Shown: one piece after another, positions 45,646 through 53,746 of the stretch
How the letters are laid out: each line of letters starts with the position of its first letter
Numbering within the stretch: the first letter of the stretch is position 1
Assembly (NCBI RefSeq): GCF_002150765.1
Contig: NZ_MUYM01000102.1
Location: 1 to 64,000, forward strand
DNA: 64,000 nucleotides
Reading direction: 5' to 3'
Origin: Lentzea kentuckyensis
GTDB lineage: Bacteria > Actinomycetota > Actinomycetes > Mycobacteriales > Pseudonocardiaceae
Translations under genes and position numbers: made by a program
Notes under the pieces: model-generated
The model's input: the letters and a program-made list of their open reading frames with translations, nothing else
The model's database searches: none
What the model was told of the DNA's origin: nothing

Positions 45646-46581
45646 ATGAACGCGATCAAGGCCACCGGGCTGCGCAGGTCCTACGGCGACCACGATGTGC
45701 TCAAGGGCGTCGACATCAACGTCCAGCGCGGCACCGTCTTCTCCCTGCTCGGCGCGAACGGCGCCGGCAAGACCACCATGGTCAAGATCCTGTCCACGCT
45801 CATCAAGGCCCACGGCGGCAGCGCGTCCGTCGCCGGCCACGACGTGGCGAGTGATCCCGACGCGGTCCGCGCCGCGATCGGCGTCACCGGCCAGTTCTCC
45901 GCCATCGACAACCTGATGACGGGCCGGGAGAACCTGAAGCTGATGGCCGACCTGCACCACCTCGGCCGGGCGGAGGGCAGGGCGAAGACCGAGCAACTGC
46001 TGGAGAGGTTCGACCTGGTCGACGCGGCGGACAAGTCCGCGCACACCTACTCCGGCGGCATGCGGCGCCGGCTCGACCTCGCCATGACGCTGGTGGGCTC
46101 GCCACAGGTGATCTTCCTCGACGAACCGACGACGGGTCTCGACCCGCGCAGCCGGCGCGTCATGTGGGACATCGTGCGGCGGCTCGTGGCGGACGGCGTC
46201 ACGATCTTCCTCACCACCCAGTACCTGGACGAGGCAGACGAGCTCGCCGACCGGATCGCGGTGCTGGACAAGGGAACGATCGTCGCCGAGGGCACCGCGG
46301 ACGAGCTCAAGCGCCGCATCCCCGGCGGGCACGTGCTGCTGCAGTTCAGCGATCCCCGCCACCTGGAGAACGCCACGCGGGTCGTGGCCAACGCTTCTCG
46401 TGACGGTGACTCGCTCGCGTTGCGGGTGCCGAACGACGGCAGCGTCCACGCGCTCAAGACTCTGCTCGACCGGCTCGACGACAACGCGGTCCTGGTCGAC
46501 TCGATCAGCACGCACACGCCCGACCTCGACGACGTCTTCCTCGCCCTCACCGGCGACTCCGAAAAGGTGAGCCAGCCATGA
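45646..46581 (+). CDS. DrrA-like ABC exporter ATPase
   Basis: A 311-residue ATPase of the daunorubicin-resistance type. Walker A is GANGAGKTT, the Q-loop region reads GVTGQFSAIDNLMTG, the signature is YSGGMRRRLDLAM and Walker B is VIFLDEPTTGLDPRSR. The C-terminal DUF4162-like extension ends in DDVFLALTG. It pairs with the permease that overlaps its stop by 4 bp to form a drug or lipid exporter. The ATG at 45646 is preceded by GAGGGGA. Confidence 0.92.
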   Translation: MNAIKATGLRRSYGDHDVLKGVDINVQRGTVFSLLGANGAGKTTMVKILSTLIKAHGGSASVAGHDVASDPDAVRAAIGVTGQFSAIDNLMTGRENLKLMADLHHLGRAEGRAKTEQLLERFDLVDAADKSAHTYSGGMRRRLDLAMTLVGSPQVIFLDEPTTGLDPRSRRVMWDIVRRLVADGVTIFLTTQYLDEADELADRIAVLDKGTIVAEGTADELKRRIPGGHVLLQFSDPRHLENATRVVANASRDGDSLALRVPNDGSVHALKTLLDRLDDNAVLVDSISTHTPDLDDVFLALTGDSEKVSQP

Positions 46582-47360
46582 CCTACGTCCTGACCGACTC
46601 GGCGACGATGGTGCGCCGCAACCTCAAGCGGATGATCCGCTACCCGTCCATGACGTTCCAGCTGCTGATCATGCCGGTCGTCTTCCTGCTGCTGTTCGTC
46701 TACGTCTTCGGCGGCACGCTCGGCGCCGGCCTCGGCGGACCCTCCGGCGGCCGCGCGGAGTACCTGAACTACGTGACGCCGACGATCATCCTGATGGCGA
46801 TCACCGCGGCGGTGCAGGGCACGAGCATCTCGATCGCGATGGACATGACCGAGGGGGTCGTGGACCGCTTCCGCACCATGGCGATCGCCCGCGTGTCCGT
46901 CCTGACCGGACACGTGGTCGGCAGCCTGGTGCAGACGGTCCTCGCCATGACGTTCGTCTTCGGTGTCGCGGTGGCGATCGGCTTCCGGCCGCAGGCGAGC
47001 TTCGTCGAGTGGCTGGCGATCGCCGGACTGCTGGTGGCCATGGCGTTCGCGCTCATCTGGTTCTCCGCGGCGCTGGGCCTCAAGAGCAAGTCCGTCGAGT
47101 CGTCGAGCAACATCGGCCTGCCGCTGATCCTGCTTCCCTTCTTCGGCAACGGTTTCGTACCGACCGACTCGATGCCGACCGTGCTGCGCTGGTTCGCCGA
47201 GTACCAGCCGTTCACCCCGTTCATCGACGCTCTGCGCGGCCTGATGATGGGCACGCCGATCGGCAACAGCGGCTACATCGCGCTGGGCTGGTGCGTCGTC
47301 ATCGGGTTCGGCGGCTACCTCTGGTCCAAGAAGCTCTTCAACCGCGAATCCACCCGCTGA
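46578..47360 (+). CDS. DrrB-like ABC-2 type exporter permease
   Basis: A 260-residue membrane protein with six hydrophobic segments and the ABC-2 pattern: an N-terminal amphipathic start (NLKRMIRYPSMTFQLL), TM1 FLLLFVYVFGG, the conserved loop DMTEGVVDRFRTMAIAR and the C-terminal FLP-like block LLPFFGNGFVPTDSMP. It forms the channel for the upstream ATPase. The cargo is unknown; the P450 14 bp downstream may modify the same compound (inference). Confidence 0.9.
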   Translation: MTYVLTDSATMVRRNLKRMIRYPSMTFQLLIMPVVFLLLFVYVFGGTLGAGLGGPSGGRAEYLNYVTPTIILMAITAAVQGTSISIAMDMTEGVVDRFRTMAIARVSVLTGHVVGSLVQTVLAMTFVFGVAVAIGFRPQASFVEWLAIAGLLVAMAFALIWFSAALGLKSKSVESSSNIGLPLILLPFFGNGFVPTDSMPTVLRWFAEYQPFTPFIDALRGLMMGTPIGNSGYIALGWCVVIGFGGYLWSKKLFNRESTR

Positions 47361-47374
47361 ACAGGAGAATCCCG

Positions 47375-48574
47375 ATGACCGTGCACGGCCTCCCGATGGA
47401 CCGCGACGTCAGCCCGTTCGACCCGCCGAGCAAGATCACCGAGGTGCGCACGACCCGCCCGGTCAGCCCGATGCTCTTTCCCGACGGCCACGAGGGCTGG
47501 CTGATCACCGGGTACGACGCGGTGCGAACCGCCTTGGCGGACACCAGGTTCAGCAACCGCCAGGACCTCGGCATCCTGCACGTGCCGTTCCCGACCCCCG
47601 GCATGCCGGAGCAGACCGAACCGTCCCCGCAGACCCCGGGGCTGTTCATCAGCATGGACCCGCCGGACCACACCCGGTTGCGGCGCAAGCTCACCGGAGC
47701 CTTCACGGTCAAGCGCATGAAGGCGTTGGAAGAAGGCATCATCGAGATCACCGAACAGCAGCTCGACGCGCTGGCCAAGCTCACGCCGCCGGTCGACCTG
47801 GTGGCCGAGTTCGCGCTTCCGGTGCCGTCACTGGTGATCTGCGAGATCCTCGGAGTCCCTTACGCGGACCGGGAGACGTTCCAGGTCAACTCCTCCAAGT
47901 TCATGGAGCGGGAGGTGAACCTGGAGGACAAGATGGCCGCGTACATGGCGATGAACACGTTCCTGGCCGAACTGGTCGTCAGCAAGCGTGCCGAGCCCGC
48001 CGACGACCTGCTGTCCGACCTGGCCAAGGACGAGGACCTCAGCATCGAGGAACTCGTCGGCATGGCGTTCCTGTTGCTGCTCGCCGGCTTCGAGACGACC
48101 GCGAACATGTTGGCGCTGGGCACTTTCGCGTTGCTGGAGCACCCGGACCAGCTGGCCGAACTGCGGGCGAACCCCGAGCTGATCCCGGACGCGGTGGAAG
48201 AACTGTTGCGGTACCTGGCGGTCGGCGACATCTTCTTCCGCTACGCCTCGGAGGACATCGAGTTCTTCGGGGAGACGATCCGCGAGGGCTCGACGGTCAT
48301 CCTGTCGCTGCTGGCGGGCAACCACGACCCGGAGCGCTACGAGCAGCCGGACACGTTGGACGTGCACCGCAACGCCCGTGGGCACCTGGCGTTCGGGCAC
48401 GGGGTGCACCAGTGTCTCGGCCAGCAGTTGGCCCGCATCGAGATGCGTGCCGGGTTCGAGGGGCTGCTGCGCCGGTTCCCGGCGCTGGAACTCGCTGTGC
48501 CCGCCCGTGAAGTGAAGCTCCGCACGGACATGAACATCTACGGCGTGCACGCCCTGCCGGTCACCTGGGCGTGA
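47375..48574 (+). CDS. Cytochrome P450
   Basis: A 399-residue class I bacterial P450 of normal length. The I-helix motif is AGFETT (237-242), ExxR lies in EELLR (275-279), and the heme loop is FGHGVHQCLG (340-349) with Cys347 as ligand. It starts at the ATG at 47375 behind AGGAGA and is the last gene of the RHH/DUF4097/exporter operon. A strong hairpin follows. No ferredoxin is encoded nearby. It is only distantly similar to the P450 at 4544-5596. Confidence 0.92.
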   Translation: MTVHGLPMDRDVSPFDPPSKITEVRTTRPVSPMLFPDGHEGWLITGYDAVRTALADTRFSNRQDLGILHVPFPTPGMPEQTEPSPQTPGLFISMDPPDHTRLRRKLTGAFTVKRMKALEEGIIEITEQQLDALAKLTPPVDLVAEFALPVPSLVICEILGVPYADRETFQVNSSKFMEREVNLEDKMAAYMAMNTFLAELVVSKRAEPADDLLSDLAKDEDLSIEELVGMAFLLLLAGFETTANMLALGTFALLEHPDQLAELRANPELIPDAVEELLRYLAVGDIFFRYASEDIEFFGETIREGSTVILSLLAGNHDPERYEQPDTLDVHRNARGHLAFGHGVHQCLGQQLARIEMRAGFEGLLRRFPALELAVPAREVKLRTDMNIYGVHALPVTWA

Positions 48575-48578
48575 CGCG

Positions 48579-48607
48579 AGGCCGGGTGCACCATGGGCAC
48601 CCGGCCT
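48579..48607. terminator. Bidirectional terminator between P450 and SDR genes
   Basis: AGGCCGGGTGC pairs perfectly over 11 bp with GCACCCGGCCT around a seven-base loop. It lies between two convergent stop codons, a few bases after the P450 stop. Confidence 0.7.
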
Positions 48608-48636
48608 GCGCGGCCGTGAATTTCAGACGGTGAATC

Positions 48637-49338
48637 TCAGACGGTGAAGCCGCCGTCAGCGTTGATGCTCGCGCCGGTGACGTACGCACCGGCATCGCCC
48701 GCCAACGCTGCCACCAGTTCCGCGATCTCCTCCGGCTGTCCGTAACGACCCAACGCGGTCAGCCCGCGAATGGTGTCCGCCATCGGCCCGTCCGCCGGGT
48801 TCATGTCCGTGTCGGTGGGACCGGGGTTCACGATGTTCGCGGTGATGCCCCGCGGCCCCAGTTCCCGCGCAAGTCCTTTGGTCATCCCGATCAGCGCCGT
48901 CTTGCTCGCCGAGTACAGGGCGAAACCGGGGAACGGCGCGTACACCGCGACATTGCTGCCGATGCTGATGATGCGCCCGCCCTCACGCATGTGCCGTGCC
49001 GCCGCGCGCGCCGCGAGGAACGGCGCCCGCACGTTCACGGCCATCGTGTGGTCGAACTCTTCTCTCCCAAGGTCTTCCAGCGGTCCTACCTGGAACACGC
49101 CCGCGTTGTTCACGAGCACGTCGAGCCTGCCGAACTCGGCGGCGGTCTCGTCCACCGCCGTGACAACGGCATCGGGGTCGGCGCTGTCGGCCTGGATCGC
49201 GAACACGTTGTCCGGCTTGGTGTTCTGGTACGTGACCGCGACCTGTGCGCCGAGTGCGGCGAGCTTCGCCGCCACCGCCGCCCCGATGCCGCGGCTCCCG
49301 CCGGTGACGAGAGCCGCTTTCCCCTCAAGTGATCCCAT
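48637..49338 (-). CDS. Short-chain dehydrogenase/reductase
   Basis: A 233-residue classical SDR. The cofactor-binding motif is TGGSRGIGAAV near residue 13, the NNAG motif is in DVLVNNAGVF, and the catalytic Ser, Tyr and Lys are seen in ISIGSNVAVYA and YSASK. The C-terminal GASINADGGFTV is typical. The coenzyme preference is not certain (no Arg-rich NADP signature besides TYQNTK). The substrate is unknown. The last four codons including the stop are duplicated just downstream (48622-48648), a small slippage scar. Confidence 0.9.
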   Translation of the reverse strand: MGSLEGKAALVTGGSRGIGAAVAAKLAALGAQVAVTYQNTKPDNVFAIQADSADPDAVVTAVDETAAEFGRLDVLVNNAGVFQVGPLEDLGREEFDHTMAVNVRAPFLAARAAARHMREGGRIISIGSNVAVYAPFPGFALYSASKTALIGMTKGLARELGPRGITANIVNPGPTDTDMNPADGPMADTIRGLTALGRYGQPEEIAELVAALAGDAGAYVTGASINADGGFTV

Positions 49339-49389
49339 GCCTTTCAGCCTGGCGAACTGCTCGCCGGGGTGCTGGCGGGAATCAGACCG

Positions 49390-51264
49390 TCAGTTCGCAC
49401 CTCGGGTGTACGCCCACGCCGTGCGGTTGAGGGAGTCCTCGATCCCGCTGAAACCCTCGTTGGGGTTGAGGACGTCCTCCTGGAAGTCGACGTCGATGTC
49501 GTCCGCGGTGCCGCCGATGCCGTCCGGTCCGACCCCGAACATGCCCTTCGGGTTGCCGCCCTGGTCCATGATGCTGTCCAGTGCGTTGAACTGGTCCTGG
49601 TGCCAGCTGCCGGACATGTGCCCTGCCTCGTGGGCGGTGATGTTGCCGATCGCCCGGCCGATGAACGGGATCTTGGCGCTGGCCGGGGTGAGGTAGGTGT
49701 TCAGGGAGGTGCGGGACTGGCCGGCGGGCAGGCTGAGAACGTCCAGCAGCACCAGCGCGGTCTCCTCCTTGCCGAAGTTGCCCGCGTCGATCGACTGCGC
49801 GATGCCGACGGTCTGGATGCCGGACTCGGCGATCGAACCGCCGACGACCACCCTGCTGACGTTCGGCTGTCCCCACGGGTCGGCGTGGTCGCGGCTGTTG
49901 AGGACGCGCACGGCGAACCGCCGGTTGGTGCCGTTCGCGGCGAGGTCGTGCTCGATGTTCTCGCGCACGGTCGCGACCACGTTGTCGATCACCGCGTTCT
50001 CGTCGGCGTCGGTGAGACCCCAGCCGGGCAGGAACTTCCTGAGCGGTGAGAGGTCGCGGTTGCCGGCCGGGTCGACCCCGAAGATCCGGGTGTTGACCCG
50101 TGCGCCGTTGAAGTCGAGGAAGATCGTCAGCACCTCGGGCCGCTGGTTGAGCTCCGAGCCGGGACGGTAGGCCTCGACGGTGACGTCGTAGCGGCCCTCG
50201 CCGTTCTCGACGCCGACGGTGTAGCGGCCGTCCTTGGGCGCCACGAAGTCCGCGACGGCGTTGCCACCGGCGGGCATCGGGGAGTTCTCGGCGTACAGGA
50301 AGCTGAAGTCCTGCGACGAACCGAAGACCTCGCGTCCGGCCGGGTCGTGGATGACGACCCTGGTCGCCTTGCCCGCCGCCGAAGCGCCGAGCACGTCACC
50401 CGCCTTCAGGTCGACGGAGAAGTGGTCGCTGTCGCCCTGGCCGTCGCCGGTCGCGATGGTCAGGTCGTACGGGCCCTCGGTGAGGACCCGCTTGCCGGTG
50501 CCCGGCGTCATCGGGTCGCTCGGGAGCCCGCCGGGGCCGGACGCGGCGACCATGACGTAGGAGTTCGCGCCCGGCGGTACGTAGACCTGCAGCCTGCTGT
50601 CGGTGCTGCCGGAGAGGTTGTCGTGCTGGCCCATCAGCTGGCCGGTCTCGTCGTACGCGGCGAGCAGCGTGTCCAGGTCACCGGTCGGCGTGTTCGTCTC
50701 GACGGTCGCGAACAGCCCGGTCGTGCCGCCGGTGAGCTTGTAGAAGTCGTGGTCGCCGGAGCCGTCGCCCGCGCTGCCGTACGGGCCGTCACCGATCGTG
50801 CCGCTGGTGCGCACGGCCTTGCCACGCGCGGGCACGCCGGTGTCGCTGCCGAGCGGGATCGCGTCGTTGACCTCGGCGAACGGCGGCACCACCGGGATCG
50901 TGGGGTCGCTCGCGAGATCACCGGTGAGCGTGAGCTTCGGGTTCTTGCCCCGGCCGGTGCCGAACCCGGCCACGTGCTCGGCCGAGGTCGGCGTGTCGTT
51001 GCCGCCCTGCGTGCCGGCGGCTTCCTTCTCGCTGTACGTCAACGGCTGGCCCGCGGTCTTCGCCTTACCGGCCACGCGTGACTGCTTGCGCGACTCCCGG
51101 TTGCGGTGCACCGCGGCCCAGTCGACCTGGGCCTCGGCCGGCAGGAAGGCCAGCATCGGATCGGGCTGGCTGACCTGCGGCGACGGCTCGGCGGCGGACT
51201 GGCCGCCCACCACGAGTGACAACGCCACCCCTGCGGAGAGCACGCCAAAGAGATGTTTGCGCAT
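49390..51264 (-). CDS. Secreted zinc metalloprotease with pre-peptidase-like domains
   Basis: A 624-residue exported protein. A signal peptide occupies residues 1 to about 24 (KHLFGVLSAGVALSLVVGG). The middle contains beta-rich PPC-like domains (GDHDFYKLTGGTTGLFATVE, then SDHFSVDLKAGDVLGASAAG). The C-terminal catalytic part has the zinc-binding motif HEAGHMSGSWH, which fits HExxHxxGxxH of metzincin-type proteases. It ends shortly after a calcium-like Asp/Gly-rich stretch. No lipobox or wall anchor is present, so it is likely released. It is probably processed at its N-terminus. Confidence 0.82.
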   Translation of the reverse strand: MRKHLFGVLSAGVALSLVVGGQSAAEPSPQVSQPDPMLAFLPAEAQVDWAAVHRNRESRKQSRVAGKAKTAGQPLTYSEKEAAGTQGGNDTPTSAEHVAGFGTGRGKNPKLTLTGDLASDPTIPVVPPFAEVNDAIPLGSDTGVPARGKAVRTSGTIGDGPYGSAGDGSGDHDFYKLTGGTTGLFATVETNTPTGDLDTLLAAYDETGQLMGQHDNLSGSTDSRLQVYVPPGANSYVMVAASGPGGLPSDPMTPGTGKRVLTEGPYDLTIATGDGQGDSDHFSVDLKAGDVLGASAAGKATRVVIHDPAGREVFGSSQDFSFLYAENSPMPAGGNAVADFVAPKDGRYTVGVENGEGRYDVTVEAYRPGSELNQRPEVLTIFLDFNGARVNTRIFGVDPAGNRDLSPLRKFLPGWGLTDADENAVIDNVVATVRENIEHDLAANGTNRRFAVRVLNSRDHADPWGQPNVSRVVVGGSIAESGIQTVGIAQSIDAGNFGKEETALVLLDVLSLPAGQSRTSLNTYLTPASAKIPFIGRAIGNITAHEAGHMSGSWHQDQFNALDSIMDQGGNPKGMFGVGPDGIGGTADDIDVDFQEDVLNPNEGFSGIEDSLNRTAWAYTRGAN

Positions 51265-51371
51265 ATGAAGTTCCCCCAGATCGCTCTAGAACCCGAGGAA
51301 ACCAGTGCCGCGCGCCGTGGACGAGCGTTTTGACGATCCTTTGTCCACTTTCGGACAATCGCTGCCTGAGG

Positions 51372-52358
51372 TCAGACGGTGGCCTTGGCGCGCAACGGCG
51401 CCGCTGCCTCGTGCAGGTGCTGCAGCACGTACCCGTACGAGCGGAACAGCCCGCACTGCGCGTAGGAGATCCCGCGCTGCGTGCAGAACTCGCTCACGAT
51501 CACCTGTGCGTGCCGCAGGTGCGGCCGCGGCATGCTCGGGAACAGGTGGTGCTCGATCTGGTAGTTCAGCCCGCCGAGCAGGAAGTCCACGAACCAGCCG
51601 CCGCGCACGTTGCGTGACGTGAGCACCTGCTTGCGCAGGAAGTCGAGCGTGTGCCCGGCCGAGAGCACCGGCATGCCCTTGTGGTTGGGGGCGAACGAGC
51701 ACCCCATGTAGAGGCCGAACACGCACTGGTGGACCAGGACGAACGCGACGGCGTAGACGGGGGAGAGCACCCAGAACACCACGCCGAGGTACACCAGGAC
51801 GTTCGCGATCATCAGGTACCGCTCGCGGCCGGAGTGCCTGATCGAATGCCAGTGCAGCGCATAGCCTTCGAGCAGCAACAACGGGAAGAACAGGTACGCC
51901 TGGCGTGCCGCGATCCACCGCAGTGGGCCGCGCTTGGCCACGCTCTGCTTCTGCGTGAACGCCAGCACCGTGATGTCGACGTCCGGGTCCTCGTCCTCGT
52001 GGTTCGGGTTCGCGTGGTGGCGGTTGTGCTTGCTGACCCACCAGTCGTAGCTGACCCCGACGATTCCGCTGTGCACGTAACCGAAGATCTCGTTCCACTT
52101 GCGGGACGCGAAGATCTGCTTGTGGCCGGCGTCGTGGCCGATGAACGCGAGCTGCGTGGTCATCACCGCCAGCGCGACCGCCACCGCGAGCTGCCACCAC
52201 GAGTCACCGAGCAGCGCGAACGCCACCCACGCCCCCGCGTAGGCCGCGAGGTTCACCCCGACGCGGAAGTAGTAGTACCCGCGTCGCCGTTCGAGCAGAC
52301 CGGCCTGCTTGATCAGGACGGAAAGCTGGGCGAAGTCGCTCGCCTGCCGAAGCACCAT
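51372..52358 (-). CDS. Membrane fatty-acid desaturase, paralogue 1
   Basis: A 328-residue integral membrane di-iron desaturase. The three histidine boxes are GHDAGH (74-79), HNRHH (111-115) and QIEHH in the C-terminal third. Hydrophobic segments flank the first box and the middle region. Such enzymes insert a double bond into acyl chains of membrane lipids. The ATG at 52358 starts just before the conserved N-terminus; longer in-frame extensions lack family similarity. A close paralogue is at 61080-62117. Confidence 0.9.
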   Translation of the reverse strand: MVLRQASDFAQLSVLIKQAGLLERRRGYYYFRVGVNLAAYAGAWVAFALLGDSWWQLAVAVALAVMTTQLAFIGHDAGHKQIFASRKWNEIFGYVHSGIVGVSYDWWVSKHNRHHANPNHEDEDPDVDITVLAFTQKQSVAKRGPLRWIAARQAYLFFPLLLLEGYALHWHSIRHSGRERYLMIANVLVYLGVVFWVLSPVYAVAFVLVHQCVFGLYMGCSFAPNHKGMPVLSAGHTLDFLRKQVLTSRNVRGGWFVDFLLGGLNYQIEHHLFPSMPRPHLRHAQVIVSEFCTQRGISYAQCGLFRSYGYVLQHLHEAAAPLRAKATV

Positions 52359-52457
52359 TCGCGCAGAATGCCAGATCCCCTCCACATGGCAATGCACGCG
52401 TGATGAAGTCGCCGCGAACCGCGCGCGTCGGCCCGGCTCCGACACGATGGAGTGATC

Positions 52458-52553
52458 ATGATCCACATCTCCGGCGAGCCGCTCGCACGCGCCAGGGCCG
52501 GTGAGGTCCAGTGCTGCCGCATGAGCCCGCCCGGACGCGGGCTCGATCCGTAG
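52458..52553 (+). CDS. Possible 31-residue leader peptide upstream of the FAD monooxygenase
   Basis: An ATG at 52458 follows GGAG at good spacing, and 31 codons end at a TAG 15 bases before the FAD monooxygenase start. The peptide is rich in Arg, Gly and Pro and contains two adjacent Cys. Its position suggests a translated leader, but without homologues it could be chance. Confidence 0.25.
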   Translation: MIHISGEPLARARAGEVQCCRMSPPGRGLDP

Positions 52554-52568
52554 AGAGGACCAGAAGTC

Positions 52569-53726
52569 GTGGTCGACCACACGACCGTGCTCATCGCGGG
52601 CGCGGGGCCGGCGGGGCTCGTCTTGGGCAACCTGTTACGCGCCGAGGGGATCGACACCCTCATCGTCGAGCGGGCGAGCCGGGAGCAGGTGCAGACCAGG
52701 GCGAGGGCGGGGTTCCTCGGTCCGAACAGCGCCAGGGTGCTTTCGCAGCACGGTCTCGGCGCCGGGATGCTCCACAAAGGACGTTCGCACGGCATCTGCG
52801 CGTTCCGCGGTGCGGACGGCGAGTTCGAGCTGGACTACTCCCTGCTCGGCAGGGGCGAGGTGCACACCGTCTACCCGCAGCAGGACCTCGTCACCGACCT
52901 GATCGCCGAGTACCTGGACCGGGGCGGGGACATCAGGTTCGGCGTCACCGTCACCGACGTCGATCCGCACACCGCGACGATCCGTTACCGGGACGCGAAC
53001 GGTTCGGGAGAGGTCACCGGCCGGTTCCTCGCCGGGTGCGACGGGAGCAACGGGATCACCCGCACGGCCGTTCCTGAAGATTTTGGCAGGCGGCACACCC
53101 AGGACCACGGCATCAGCTGGCTGGCCGTGCTCGCGGAGGCCCCGCAGAGCATGGCCGCGGTCACCTACGCCATCCACGACGACGGGTTCGCGGGCCACAT
53201 GGCGCGCAGCCCCGAGGTGACGCGGTACTACCTCCAGGTCACTCCCGGCGACGACCCGGAGACCTGGACGGACGAACGGATCTGGGCCGCACTGGACACC
53301 CGGATGCGCACCGATGAGTTCGGGCAGCTCAAACAGGGCCCGATCAGCGAACGCCGGATCGTGCGCCTGCGGTCCGAGGTCGTCGACCCGATCCAGCACG
53401 ACAGGCTGTTCCTCGTCGGTGACGCGGCCAGCCTGATCAGCCCGTCCGCCGCCAAGGGCGCCAATCTGGCGATCATGGAGGCCGAAGTGCTCTCCCGCGC
53501 CCTCGTCGACGCCATCACCCGTGCCGACGAGCAAGCGCTGACCTCGTACTCGTCCACCTGCCTGCCCCGCGTCTGGCGGGCGCAGGAGTTCTCGCGCTGG
53601 ATGATCGATCTCCTGCACAGCCCGGACGACGACTTCCACCGCGCACTGCGACGCGCCCGGCTCGACAGCCTGCGCGACTGCCGCGCCCACCAGAACTTCT
53701 TCGCCGAGCACTACGTCGGCATCTGA
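52569..53726 (+). CDS. FAD-dependent aromatic monooxygenase, PobA-like
   Basis: A 385-residue group A flavoprotein hydroxylase. The dinucleotide-binding motif is GAGPAG (11-16), the flavin/NADPH loop contains CDGSNG, and the FAD ribityl motif is LVGDAAS. The stretch LIVERASREQVQTRARAGFL resembles the start of 4-hydroxybenzoate 3-monooxygenase. The residues that bind the benzoate in PobA cannot be confirmed, so the substrate is open. It starts at a GTG with GAGAGGA upstream. The next gene, an O-methyltransferase, begins 20 bp later, so hydroxylation followed by methylation of one aromatic compound is likely (inference). Confidence 0.87.
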   Translation: MVDHTTVLIAGAGPAGLVLGNLLRAEGIDTLIVERASREQVQTRARAGFLGPNSARVLSQHGLGAGMLHKGRSHGICAFRGADGEFELDYSLLGRGEVHTVYPQQDLVTDLIAEYLDRGGDIRFGVTVTDVDPHTATIRYRDANGSGEVTGRFLAGCDGSNGITRTAVPEDFGRRHTQDHGISWLAVLAEAPQSMAAVTYAIHDDGFAGHMARSPEVTRYYLQVTPGDDPETWTDERIWAALDTRMRTDEFGQLKQGPISERRIVRLRSEVVDPIQHDRLFLVGDAASLISPSAAKGANLAIMEAEVLSRALVDAITRADEQALTSYSSTCLPRVWRAQEFSRWMIDLLHSPDDDFHRALRRARLDSLRDCRAHQNFFAEHYVGI

Positions 53727-53746
53727 GCTCTAGGAACAACATCACC

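Noticed and set aside
42110..45665. Two long minus-strand frames (590 and 572 codons) opposite the TIM-barrel, PARG, RHH and DUF4097 genes
   Set aside because: They span several real genes and intergenic regions, and their translations are Asp/Arg/His-rich without family similarity.
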